41,256 bases of DNA from Erysipelotrichaceae bacterium. Its GTDB lineage: Bacteria; Bacillota_I; Bacilli_A; Erysipelotrichales; Erysipelotrichaceae. Position 1 is the stretch's first letter; every line of letters begins with the position of its first letter. This document shows positions 25,787 to 33,517 of this stretch, piece by piece. The stretch lies in assembly GCA_012516665.1 (NCBI GenBank), contig JAAYWN010000185.1, forward strand, positions 1 through 41,256, written 5' to 3'. The notes below the pieces were generated by a model that was given only the letters and a program-made list of their open reading frames with translations, made no database searches and had not been told where the DNA came from. The position numbers were made by a program, and so were the translations under genes.

Positions 25787-26653
25787 AAAATGCATCTTAG
25801 CTATCTCTGACAATTCATCAAAACTGTATTTCCTGATGAATTCCTTTGCACATGCATCAACTTTTGTGCCAGCTCCCTTTTGAAAAGACATCTTCCATTT
25901 CTTTTCCATATCATCCATTCTTGTAAGAAAAGCATAGCGTGCAATCACGGAACCAGCACCGACAGCTGGATATTTATCTTCTGCTTTTGTTTCAAAGTGA
26001 ATGCCCCGGATGATCTCTTTTTCACCCTTTAAGTATCTGTAGTAAAGATTTTCAGGCGTGAACTGATCAATGACTTTCAGTGAGGGAAGCTGATATTTTT
26101 TTGTGAGATTGACATATGCCTGATTGTGGAGCTTTGATTTGATAGCATTCATATTATTATCTTTATGAACTTCATTGTATTTTGCCGGCTCCAGGATCAG
26201 CAGGGAATAAGGAATCTGCTTCATGATCTTAGGAGCAATTCGGCGAATATCATCGTCATTCAGCTGCTTGGAATCTCTGACACCCAATTCCTGCAGCAAA
26301 GACAGATCTTCTGGTGAAACAATGGTCGCACAGACGCAAACGGGTCCAAAGTAATCACCGGTACCGACTTCATCGCTGCCAGCCTGCGGGAAAGATCCTG
26401 GTTTTTTCTGTGTGCTGGATTTCTGCGGGATGGGATGAGCTTCTGTATTTATAAAAGCAGAAGCATAGACCGCTGCATCCCTGCCTTGAAAGACGGTCTT
26501 TCCTGAAGTGTAGCAGGTAATGACACAGTTCTCTGGCCGCAGCTGCCATTTTGCATAAGGCGGCGCTTTGACCTCTGTATCATGCCATGCATCATAAAGC
26601 TTTTTTTCCTGATCTTGGGAAAGAAGGCTTGTATAAATATTTTGTTTTTCCAT
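25766..26653 (-). CDS. rnhC: Ribonuclease HIII
   Basis: A 295-residue protein that cuts RNA in RNA/DNA hybrids. The N-terminal about 70 residues fit the TBP-like substrate-binding domain special to HIII enzymes, followed by a linker and the catalytic domain: AGSDEVGTGDYFGP with Asp94 and Glu95, VRDSKQLND, and VGAGSVIARYAFL. The GSDEVGTG form distinguishes it from RNase HII. The ATG at 26653 has no ribosome site; TAAAAT ends exactly six bases upstream, predicting a leaderless mRNA. It is divergent from cvpA. Confidence 0.95.
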   Translation of the reverse strand: MEKQNIYTSLLSQDQEKKLYDAWHDTEVKAPPYAKWQLRPENCVITCYTSGKTVFQGRDAAVYASAFINTEAHPIPQKSSTQKKPGSFPQAGSDEVGTGDYFGPVCVCATIVSPEDLSLLQELGVRDSKQLNDDDIRRIAPKIMKQIPYSLLILEPAKYNEVHKDNNMNAIKSKLHNQAYVNLTKKYQLPSLKVIDQFTPENLYYRYLKGEKEIIRGIHFETKAEDKYPAVGAGSVIARYAFLTRMDDMEKKWKMSFQKGAGTKVDACAKEFIRKYSFDELSEIAKMHFKNTERL

Positions 26654-26659
26654 ATCACC

Positions 26660-26668
26660 ATTTTACCA
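26660..26668 (-). promoter_or_regulatory. Extended -10 promoter giving leaderless rnhC mRNA
   Basis: On the minus strand TGG-TAAAAT is followed by GGTGAT and then the rnhC ATG. Transcription should start at or beside the A of the ATG. Confidence 0.65.
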
Positions 26669-26674
26669 AATCAT

Positions 26675-26703
26675 TTGTATATGAACATGAATTTGAGTAT
26701 CAT
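26675..26703 (+). promoter_or_regulatory. Promoter of cvpA-mutS2-uvrC
   Basis: TTGTAT (26675-26680), a 17-bp spacer and TATCAT (26698-26703). It stands back to back with the rnhC promoter, only ten bases apart. Confidence 0.6.
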
Positions 26704-26725
26704 TTTAGCAGGAAATGAGGAAGCA

Positions 26726-27373
26726 ATGATAGCAATAGATGAAAATTGGATCTTATATATAAATATAGCAGCAGCTGTGATCTTTATTATGTGCCTGATC
26801 AAAGGATGGCATCGCGGACTGCTGAGAATGCTGATCAGTCTTGGGGGCACGCTGCTTTCTCTGTATGGAGCGTGGGTATTCTCAGAGACGCTTCAGAAGC
26901 AGATCTCGCTTTGGCCAGAAGCATGGATGCCAAGCGGTGTGGAATTGCTGCATGACATGATCTATCCGCTGCTGAATCGAGTCGCGTGGTTCTTCCTTCT
27001 GTTCATCGGACTGAAGATCTGTTTTTGGATCCTTGATAAGGTATTCATCGGACTGCAGAAAATACCAGTCTTAAAGCAGATCAATGAGATCTTAGGAACT
27101 GTATTGGGCGCAGGTGAAGCTGTGATCTGGTGCATGGTGCTTTCCTTGATCCTATGCACGCCGCTATTCAGCAATGGTGCTTCCGCCGTTGATCAGTCTG
27201 TCTTAGGTGTGATCCAGAATACGAATAATGCGGTGATCAATACGGCACTGAAGCCGCTCTATGAAACAGAAGACCTGCTGAAGCTGATCACGGATTTCAA
27301 TGAAGTTGCAAAAGAACAGAATCTGATGGGAAGCATTCTGCCAAGTGAAAGCACTGCCGGCAGTGCAAAGTGA
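26726..27373 (+). CDS. CvpA-family membrane protein
   Basis: A 215-residue protein from ATG 26726 with GAGGAAG upstream; the longer frame from 26582 runs through the divergent promoters and rnhC. Four hydrophobic helices fit the CvpA fold: about 10-30, 35-60, 80-110 and 125-150, with KGWHRGLLRMLISLGG as the usual family motif after the first helix. CvpA-type proteins were linked to colicin V export in E. coli and to division or envelope stress elsewhere; the Bacillota homologue (YshB) commonly precedes mutS2, as here. Exact role unknown. Confidence 0.88.
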   Translation: MIAIDENWILYINIAAAVIFIMCLIKGWHRGLLRMLISLGGTLLSLYGAWVFSETLQKQISLWPEAWMPSGVELLHDMIYPLLNRVAWFFLLFIGLKICFWILDKVFIGLQKIPVLKQINEILGTVLGAGEAVIWCMVLSLILCTPLFSNGASAVDQSVLGVIQNTNNAVINTALKPLYETEDLLKLITDFNEVAKEQNLMGSILPSESTAGSAK

Positions 27374-27379
27374 GGAAAT

Positions 27380-29698
27380 ATGAGCGTTGAATCAAGTTTG
27401 GAACTGAATGTTATTTTAGAGCAGGTCGAAAAATACTGCGCGTTTTCACTTGGCCGCGAGATCATTGAAAAGACCAAGCCGTCCTTTGACAAGCTTGTGA
27501 TCCAAAGAGATCATGATCTGATCAAAGAAGCTTTGGCGGCAGTCATTCATTATGGCACCATGCCATTTGGCGGGATCAGCGATATACGAGAAATGCTGAT
27601 CAATGCAGATAAAGGCAGGATCCTTACAGGAGCGGAATGCGTACAGGAGATCCGCCTGATCCAAGGCATCCAGACAGTGATTGGATATGAAAAAACAATA
27701 GCGGAGGTCGACCATCCAGATCTGCAGGAACTGATCGGCACTCTGATGGTCCACAGCAAAACAGAAAAATATCTGTCTAAGTGCATCAATGAATATGGCG
27801 AAGTCGTTGACAGTGCTTCTGCTGAATTGCACAGTATCCGCAGCGGACTGCGCAGAGCAGAGAATGATATTGCCAATGCGGCCAACAAATTTGTTGCATC
27901 GCATGCGGATCAGGTGGTTGATGCCATTGTGACCTATCGCAGCGACCGGGCTGTGATCTTGGTCAGAGCATCTGACAAAAACGCTTTTGGCGGTATGTTC
28001 TATGGTGACAGTGCCTCTGGACAGGCATCGTATGTCGAACCGGCATCTTTGATCGGTCCGAACAACCGGCGCCAGGAACTCGCGGAAAAAGAAAAAGAAG
28101 AGCTCCATCGTATCTTAACAGAATGCTCGAAAGAGATCAGAATAGTTGCTAAGGAGGAATTGGCAAATCTGGATACATGTGCTCTGCTGGATGCACTTTT
28201 TGCCAAAGCGCAATGGGGCAGGGAGCACGATGCATGCTGTGCAGAACTGAGTGAGCAGAAAGAGATCTGCTTTAAGAAAGCACGTCATCCGTTAATTGAT
28301 GCAAAGAAAGTAGTAGCTAATGATTACTCATTGAAACAGCCGCAGAAGGTACTTTTGATCACTGGTCCGAATACCGGCGGCAAGACTGTTTCTTTGAAAG
28401 TTATTGGTCTTTTTGTACTGATGACCTACTGTGGGATGCCAATTACCTGTGAAGAAGCAGTCCTGCCTTATTTTGACCATGTATTTGCGGATATCGGCGA
28501 TGATCAGTCAGTCGTAAGTTCACTGTCCTCTTTCAGTGCCCATATTTCAAAGCAGGCTGAAGTTGCCAATCAGGCAACCGAGAATTCGCTTGTGCTGCTG
28601 GATGAAGTAGGCTCCGGTACCGACCCAAAAGAAGGGGAAGCCTTGGCAATCGCACTGCTGAATGAACTTCGCAAGCGCGGATGCATGACGATCTGCACAA
28701 CGCATTATGATCGTCTGAAGATCTATGGAAAAAAGCATACAGATGTTCTTTTAGCAAGCGTACAGTTCGATATGGAAAAGCTTGTGCCGACATACAGATA
28801 TACGGAGGGACTGACAGGACAGTCGAATGCTTTTGAAGTTGCGGAAAAATACGGGCTTCCTTCATCCATTATAAAATATGCTCGTTTTCTGAAAGATCAG
28901 GCAAAGAGCGAAGAAGACCTGCTGCTGGAACGGCTGGAGAAACAGCTGAATGATAATGAAAATAAACGCGAGCAGCTGGAAAAGCTAGTAAAGTCAAATC
29001 AGGAGATCAGTGCAGAATTAAAAAAAGAGAAGACCATTCTGGCAAAAGAGAAAGATGATTTTAATGATAAAGCCCAGGCGGAGGCTGATGAATATTTGGA
29101 AAAGATCCATCAGGAGGCAGATGAAATACTGAAAGAGATCCGCAATCACGAACAGACAAGCAAATATCATGAAGCCCTGCAGACAGCATCTAAACTGAAT
29201 AAAATAAATGAGACGGAGAACAGAACGGATGAATCGTTTGCGGATACGGTCTATCATGTTGGCGATGCGGTAGAACTCCGCTCTTCTTCGACCGTCTGTC
29301 AGATCCTCAAAATAGAAAAGAAGGAGATCCTGATCCTGATCAATGGACGCGAAATGCGCGTAAAGAAGAATCAGATCCGGCCAAGCAGCCATGTGATACC
29401 TAAGATGAAACCGGAGATATCGGTACAGGTAAAGGAACAGAATATTTTCGCCAGCATCCCAAGCGAAGTAAATCTGATTGGCATGCATGCAGACGAAGCA
29501 TTGGATGCTTTGGAAACATATATGGATACAGCAAAGATGCACGGTCTGAAGACATTCCGTGTCATCCATGGCGATGGTACCGGTCGGCTGAGAAAAACGG
29601 TCCATGAACATCTGACAAAAGACCCAGATGTAAAATCTTTTCGCTTAGGAATGCCAAATGAAGGCGGAACTGGTGCTACTGTAGTAGACTTGAAGTAG
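27380..29698 (+). CDS. mutS2: Endonuclease MutS2
   Basis: A 772-residue protein. It has the MutS core and ATPase domains without the mismatch-recognition domain: Walker A ITGPNTGGKTVSLK, the FADIGDDQS loop, SLSSFSAHI, LVLLDEVGSGTDPKEG and CTTHYD. A long charged coiled coil (residues about 510-610) follows, then the C-terminal Smr nuclease domain with LIGMHADEALDALETYMD and VIHGDGTGRLRKTVHEHL. In Bacillota MutS2 acts on recombination intermediates and on collided ribosomes. GAGGAAA precedes the ATG. It is between cvpA and uvrC in one operon. Confidence 0.96.
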   Translation: MSVESSLELNVILEQVEKYCAFSLGREIIEKTKPSFDKLVIQRDHDLIKEALAAVIHYGTMPFGGISDIREMLINADKGRILTGAECVQEIRLIQGIQTVIGYEKTIAEVDHPDLQELIGTLMVHSKTEKYLSKCINEYGEVVDSASAELHSIRSGLRRAENDIANAANKFVASHADQVVDAIVTYRSDRAVILVRASDKNAFGGMFYGDSASGQASYVEPASLIGPNNRRQELAEKEKEELHRILTECSKEIRIVAKEELANLDTCALLDALFAKAQWGREHDACCAELSEQKEICFKKARHPLIDAKKVVANDYSLKQPQKVLLITGPNTGGKTVSLKVIGLFVLMTYCGMPITCEEAVLPYFDHVFADIGDDQSVVSSLSSFSAHISKQAEVANQATENSLVLLDEVGSGTDPKEGEALAIALLNELRKRGCMTICTTHYDRLKIYGKKHTDVLLASVQFDMEKLVPTYRYTEGLTGQSNAFEVAEKYGLPSSIIKYARFLKDQAKSEEDLLLERLEKQLNDNENKREQLEKLVKSNQEISAELKKEKTILAKEKDDFNDKAQAEADEYLEKIHQEADEILKEIRNHEQTSKYHEALQTASKLNKINETENRTDESFADTVYHVGDAVELRSSSTVCQILKIEKKEILILINGREMRVKKNQIRPSSHVIPKMKPEISVQVKEQNIFASIPSEVNLIGMHADEALDALETYMDTAKMHGLKTFRVIHGDGTGRLRKTVHEHLTKDPDVKSFRLGMPNEGGTGATVVDLK

Positions 29699-29700
29699 AT

Positions 29701-31497
29701 ATGGATCAGGAATACATTAAGGCAAAACTAAGAGAGCTTCCGCATGAGCCGGGAAGCTATCAGATGAAAGACAAGAATGGGACGATCATTTATGTAGGCA
29801 AAGCAAAAGATCTGCATAACCGTGTCAATTCTTATTTTGTCGGTGCGCATAATTTCAAAACACAGAAATTGGTCCAGAACATTGAAGACTTTGATTTCAT
29901 CGTGACTGCTTCAGAAAAAGAAGCACTTGTTTTGGAAATCAATCTGATCAAGAAAAATCGTCCGAAATATAATATTCAGTTCATGGATGATTCCAGCTAT
30001 CCATATATCAAACTGACCAAAGAAGAATTTCCGCGGCTGATGACCGCTCGTGATCTGAAGAAGGACCGCAGAGCTTCTTACTTCGGGCCTTTCCCCGATG
30101 CAAATGCGGCATCCGTTACTTTAAAGCTTCTGCAGTCTCTATATCCTTTTCGCAGATGTGCCCGTATGCAGGATAAAGTATGCCTTTATTATCATATGGG
30201 ACAATGCCTAGGTCCATGTCAGTATCCGATCGAAGCGAGTGTTTATGCCGAAATGAGTGAAAAAGTCACGCGCTTTATGAAGGGCGATACCAAAGAGATT
30301 GCACAGGAACTTGAGAAAAGAATGCAGAAAGCATCCGATGCACTTGAATTTGAAAAAGCGCAGGAATATAAAGAACTTCTTGCATCGATCCATGCTGTAG
30401 CCGGCGATAAGCAGAATATTGAAAAGAACAATCAGGGAGATATGGATGTCTTTGCGTATTACAGCGACCGCGGCTATTTGGCGATTGCCGGTCTGCTTGT
30501 CCGGCGCGGCACAATTCTGAATAAAGAATATCGTCTGAAACCGCTGTATGGCGAAGGTGAAGAAGAATTCGTATCATTTCTGATCCAGTATTATCAGGAT
30601 CATCCAAGTGCTTCAGAGCTTGTCCTGCCGAAAGAGATGGACATCAGCAGTATTTCTGAAGTGATTGGCATCCCAATCGTGCAGCCGCAGAAAGGCTATC
30701 GCCGCAAATTGATGGAAATGGCTCAGGGGAATGCCAAAACACAGCTTGATCTGAAGTTCAATGCAGCGGAACATCAGGAGGAACAGGTGGAGCAGGCAGT
30801 CAGGCATCTCAATGAACTTGCCGGTGTGCCGATGAATCGGGTCGAACTGTTTGATAACTCTCATATCTCGGGGACCTTTACGGTCGCAAGCTGTGTTGTC
30901 TATGAAGATGGACAGCCGGACCGCAGATCTTATCGCTTATTTAAACTGCACACGGCAAACAGCGATGTTGATTCCATGAAAGAAGTCATCTACCGCCGCT
31001 ATTTCCGTCTGCTGAAAGAGAACGGCAGACTGCCGGACGGCATCTTAGTTGATGGCGGCTGGACCCAGATTGAAGCAGCGAAAGAGATCCTTTCTTCTTT
31101 AGGACTTTTGGGCAAGATCAATATCATGGGGCTTGTCAAGAATGATAAGCATACGACCGATTCTCTGATGGACAGCCAAGGCAATACGATCCCTTTGGAT
31201 AAGAATGACAGTCTGTTCTTTCTGCTGACGCGGATGCAGGATGAGGTCCACCGTACAGCAATTTCCTACCACCGCAAGCTCAGATCCAAGGCTGAAACAA
31301 AAAGCGTATTGGATGAAGTTGAGGGAATCGGGCCAAAGAGAAAAAGAAGGCTGCTGCGGGAATTCGGGAATTTCACCAATCTGAAGAATGCATCCGAAAA
31401 AGAAATTGCGGAACATATACCGGAAAAGACAGCACAGGCTGTTTATGAAGCACTTCATCAGAAGCTGATAGATGAAAAAAAGGACTCTGAAGAGTGA
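29701..31497 (+). CDS. uvrC: Excinuclease ABC subunit C
   Basis: A 598-residue nuclease subunit of nucleotide excision repair, making both incisions around lesions with UvrA/UvrB. Domains: GIY-YIG near residues 14-90 (EPGSYQMKDKNGTIIYVGKAK); Cys-rich RRCARMQDKVCLYYHMGQCLGPC; UVR motif near 200-230 (LEKRMQKASDALEFEKAQEYKELL) for UvrB contact; RNase H-like second nuclease domain (ELFDNSHISGTFTVASCVVYEDG, GILVDGGWTQIEAA); C-terminal helix-hairpin-helix pair (VEGIGPKRKRRLLREFG). The start lies two bases after mutS2, with only a weak ribosome site, so coupling is likely. Confidence 0.96.
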   Translation: MDQEYIKAKLRELPHEPGSYQMKDKNGTIIYVGKAKDLHNRVNSYFVGAHNFKTQKLVQNIEDFDFIVTASEKEALVLEINLIKKNRPKYNIQFMDDSSYPYIKLTKEEFPRLMTARDLKKDRRASYFGPFPDANAASVTLKLLQSLYPFRRCARMQDKVCLYYHMGQCLGPCQYPIEASVYAEMSEKVTRFMKGDTKEIAQELEKRMQKASDALEFEKAQEYKELLASIHAVAGDKQNIEKNNQGDMDVFAYYSDRGYLAIAGLLVRRGTILNKEYRLKPLYGEGEEEFVSFLIQYYQDHPSASELVLPKEMDISSISEVIGIPIVQPQKGYRRKLMEMAQGNAKTQLDLKFNAAEHQEEQVEQAVRHLNELAGVPMNRVELFDNSHISGTFTVASCVVYEDGQPDRRSYRLFKLHTANSDVDSMKEVIYRRYFRLLKENGRLPDGILVDGGWTQIEAAKEILSSLGLLGKINIMGLVKNDKHTTDSLMDSQGNTIPLDKNDSLFFLLTRMQDEVHRTAISYHRKLRSKAETKSVLDEVEGIGPKRKRRLLREFGNFTNLKNASEKEIAEHIPEKTAQAVYEALHQKLIDEKKDSEE

Positions 31498-31524
31498 TCA
31501 ATAGGATCATTCAGCAGAGCCTTT
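31479..31524. terminator. Long imperfect hairpin ending uvrC
   Basis: AAAGG-A-CTCTG pairs with CAGAG-CCTTT with one bulge, and inside it AGTGATC pairs with GATCATT. The tail is TTTATT. The uvrC stop lies inside the stem and the convergent gene ends at its edge, so it may act on both strands. Confidence 0.6.
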
Positions 31525-31909
31525 ATTGATATTTCTTTATGAACTGGGCAAGGACACGCCGCTGTTCATTTGATCTTTCCGTCACCCGTTTAGCAGCTTT
31601 GGCCATACCTTTAGCCCCCTTCAATGAATCATCAGCGTCATAGGTATGCTTGATGGCTAGAAGGAAGGGCAGCAGGATCTTCCACTTCTTATTCTTTGCA
31701 TCATCTTCCTGCTTCTTTTCCTGCATGGCTTCTGTTTTGATCTGCGCCAGCGTCAGATTTTTTTGGATATTTGCAAAAGCCGGTCCATATACTTTGATGG
31801 CTTTAAGCAGCCTGCTTGCTTTTATGCCAGCAATGATCAGACAGATCAGCAGAAGGACACAGGCTCCATAAAGGATCCAAAAATTGTAAGGTGCAAAACT
31901 GATTCCCAT
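31523..31909 (-). CDS. Small single-pass membrane protein of unknown function
   Basis: A 128-residue protein with GGAGGACGTCAT directly before the ATG. Residues about 11-30 form one strong membrane helix (ILYGACVLLLICLIIAGIKA). The rest is cytoplasmic and very basic, with helical segments: LLKAIKVYGPAFANIQKNL, a Lys/Glu/Asp-rich stretch, a second moderately hydrophobic WKILLPFLLAIKHTY, and a basic tail (MAKAAKRVTERSNEQRRVLAQFIKKYQ). No family is recognised. It is divergent from the phosphodiesterase gene and convergent with uvrC. Confidence 0.78.
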   Translation of the reverse strand: MGISFAPYNFWILYGACVLLLICLIIAGIKASRLLKAIKVYGPAFANIQKNLTLAQIKTEAMQEKKQEDDAKNKKWKILLPFLLAIKHTYDADDSLKGAKGMAKAAKRVTERSNEQRRVLAQFIKKYQ

Positions 31910-31966
31910 ATGACGTCCTCCGTTTCTGATATTTTATCATGAAACTCAGCGTGGTTTATACCTTTT

Positions 31967-31996
31967 TTGGGAAATGCTGCGATTCTCATATATAAT
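31967..31996 (+). promoter_or_regulatory. Promoter giving a leaderless mRNA for the YfcE-type gene
   Basis: TTGGGA (31967-31972), an 18-bp spacer and a perfect TATAAT (31991-31996). Six bases follow and then ATG 32003. Confidence 0.65.
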
Positions 31997-32002
31997 AATG
32001 TC

Positions 32003-32479
32003 ATGTCAGAAAAGATCACGATCATTCTGTGCTCAGACAGCCATCGTACAAGCGACGGCTTAGCATATTTAAAAAGAACATATCCCAAGGCCGATTATTT
32101 TCTGCACTGCGGCGATTCGGAATTGCCGAAACAAACGATGCAGGGATTTGCCTGTGTACAGGGGAATAATGACGGCTATGGTGAATATCCGATGAATCTT
32201 TTTTTAGAGATCGGTGAACATAAGATCTATCTGTCCCACGGTCATCGCGACATGATGTTCGGCCATTATGAGATGATCGCTGCCAAAGCCAAGGCAAAGG
32301 GGTGCGATATTGCCTGTTTCGGGCATTCACATGTGCCATATGCAGGCGTGGTCGACGGGGTCGTCTGCCTGAATCCAGGTTCGATCTGGCATAACCGAGA
32401 TGGCAGCTGTCCCACGTATATGATCGTCACTTTGGACGGAAAAGACGTTGCATGGGAAAAAAAGGAATATAAAAAGTGA
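32003..32479 (+). CDS. YfcE/MJ0936-type metallophosphodiesterase
   Basis: A 158-residue protein from ATG 32003; the in-frame ATG at 31967 lies within the promoter. The complete metallophosphoesterase motif set is present: CSDSHR, LHCGDSE, VQGNNDGYGEYP, YLSHGHRD, FGHSHVPY and LNPGS. This short form matches YfcE/YsnB proteins, which hydrolyse model phosphodiesters; the natural substrate is not settled. YsnB-type genes often lie near rdgB and rph, not seen here. No ribosome site; a TATAAT ends six bases before the ATG, predicting leaderless translation. A tRNA-Arg gene follows. Confidence 0.92.
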   Translation: MSEKITIILCSDSHRTSDGLAYLKRTYPKADYFLHCGDSELPKQTMQGFACVQGNNDGYGEYPMNLFLEIGEHKIYLSHGHRDMMFGHYEMIAAKAKAKGCDIACFGHSHVPYAGVVDGVVCLNPGSIWHNRDGSCPTYMIVTLDGKDVAWEKKEYKK

Positions 32480-32487
32480 ATTGTTTC

Positions 32488-32516
32488 TTGTAAATCACGG
32501 GCTGTTCTGTTATATT
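32488..32516 (+). promoter_or_regulatory. Promoter of tRNA-Arg
   Basis: TTGTAA (32488-32493), a 17-bp spacer and TATATT (32511-32516). Transcription would start about four bases before the mature tRNA. Confidence 0.65.
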
Positions 32517-32526
32517 ATTAATCGCT

Positions 32527-32603
32527 GTCCTGGTAGCTCAGCTGGATAGAGCTCCCGCCTTCTAAGCGGACGGTCAGGAGTTCGAATCTCCTCCAGGACA
32601 CCA
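32527..32603 (+). tRNA. tRNA-Arg (anticodon TCT)
   Basis: A 77-base cloverleaf with encoded CCA. Acceptor stem GTCCTGG/CCAGGAC, D stem GCTC/GAGC, anticodon loop CTTCTAA with TCT at 32561-32563, T arm AGGAG-TTCGAAT-CTCCT, discriminator A. It reads AGA (and AGG) codons. The first anticodon-stem pair (CCCGC/GCGGA, positions 27-43) is a C-A mismatch; the other four pairs are intact. Confidence 0.97.
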
Positions 32604-32616
32604 TAGTGATGTAAAT

Positions 32617-32655
32617 GCCGATAACAGATAACAGACTGTTGTCGGCTTTATTTTT
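32617..32655 (+). terminator. Terminator after tRNA-Arg
   Basis: GCCGATAACAG pairs with CTGTTGTCGGC (11 bp, one G-T) around an eight-base loop, then TTTATTTTTAT. The GAGGAG ribosome site of the next gene begins right after it, so that gene is probably expressed by read-through or by a promoter I cannot see. Confidence 0.85.
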
Positions 32656-32669
32656 ATAGAGGAGATAGG

Positions 32670-33368
32670 ATGGCAAACTACTATGATGAGGTCCTGGAAG
32701 AGATCAAGGACCTGATGAAAAAAGGGAACAGTACAGAAGCAATGGCTATTGTGAAGCGAGAGCTGAACATGCCTTATGTTCCTTTGGATACAGAGGCGGA
32801 ACTGAAAAAACTGAAAAAAGACCTGCAGTACCAGATCAGTGAAAGATCCGGCGGTACAGAAGTATCCTTGGATGTTCTGCTGGAACGGCTGAAGGGAACT
32901 CCTGAAGAACAGCTGAGCGCTGCTGCTTCACTGTCGAAGCGCAGTCTGCGGGAATGCACCGGTGAGATACAGGTATGGCTGAAGAGCGATCCTTTGGAAC
33001 AGGCTGGCGCCTTGATCGTTGAAGCTATAGCGGAGCAGGCCATCGGAGAAGAATACACATGGAATCGCAAGGGCGTAGAGTATACCTTCATTGGGGATGG
33101 GCTCATTCCGGCAGCTGAAAGCAAAGGATTTCTGGAAGCACAGAAGCTTTTAGAAGATTGGCTGAGCAATGACCGCCCTGATCTTTATGAAATGACAAGA
33201 ACGCTGCTGATCCAGGAAGTCTATCTCTTTCTGCCGCTCTCCTATGAAGAAGGAGAAGGAGAAAGCCTGGCATTGGAAAATCTGGAGCAGGTCTCACAGA
33301 TGATGGATGATGGCGAAAGCTATCAGGAGATCACAGCGTCTCTTGAAAAAAAGAAAAAAATGAATTGA
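32670..33368 (+). CDS. DUF3196-like protein
   Basis: A 232-residue, Glu-rich, all-helical soluble protein with GAGGAG upstream. It begins MANYYDEVLEEIKDLMKKGNSTEAMAIVKRELNMPYVPLD, a TPR-like helical pair with the PYVPxD turn that I associate with DUF3196 proteins of Erysipelotrichia and Mollicutes. Later parts (LSAAASLSKRSLRECTGEIQVWL, AGALIVEAIAEQ) resemble further helical repeats. It ends in a Lys run. Function unknown. It precedes the trigger factor gene, but a separate CIRCE promoter lies between them. The DUF name is from memory. Confidence 0.82.
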   Translation: MANYYDEVLEEIKDLMKKGNSTEAMAIVKRELNMPYVPLDTEAELKKLKKDLQYQISERSGGTEVSLDVLLERLKGTPEEQLSAAASLSKRSLRECTGEIQVWLKSDPLEQAGALIVEAIAEQAIGEEYTWNRKGVEYTFIGDGLIPAAESKGFLEAQKLLEDWLSNDRPDLYEMTRTLLIQEVYLFLPLSYEEGEGESLALENLEQVSQMMDDGESYQEITASLEKKKKMN

Positions 33369-33374
33369 AAGAAA

Positions 33375-33401
33375 TTAGCACTATATGCTTGACAGTGCTA
33401 A
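33375..33401. promoter_or_regulatory. CIRCE-type HrcA operator upstream of tig
   Basis: TTAGCACTA-N9-CAGTGCTAA matches the CIRCE consensus TTAGCACTC-N9-GAGTGCTAA at 16 of 18 arm positions, with correct spacing. The TTGACA -35 lies within it. CIRCE is the binding site of the heat-shock repressor HrcA. Confidence 0.85.
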
Positions 33402-33417
33402 ACCTGTGAGCTACCAT
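33389..33417 (+). promoter_or_regulatory. Heat-regulated promoter of tig
   Basis: A perfect TTGACA (33389-33394), a 17-bp spacer and TACCAT (33412-33417). The -35 overlaps the right arm of the CIRCE element, so HrcA binding should shut it off. Confidence 0.75.
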
Positions 33418-33474
33418 CATGGGGTACAAATGATGCAAGTACGTCGAGTTTTCATAGAAGTATCGTGCATTCTT

Positions 33475-33483
33475 TGATATAAT
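33475..33483 (+). promoter_or_regulatory. Second, extended -10 promoter of tig
   Basis: TGA-TATAAT lies 34 bases upstream of the tig ATG, clear of the CIRCE element. It could give basal expression when HrcA is bound. Confidence 0.6.
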
Positions 33484-33517
33484 AGGCAGGCACGAAAAGT
33501 GAAAAGGAGTTAATAAG

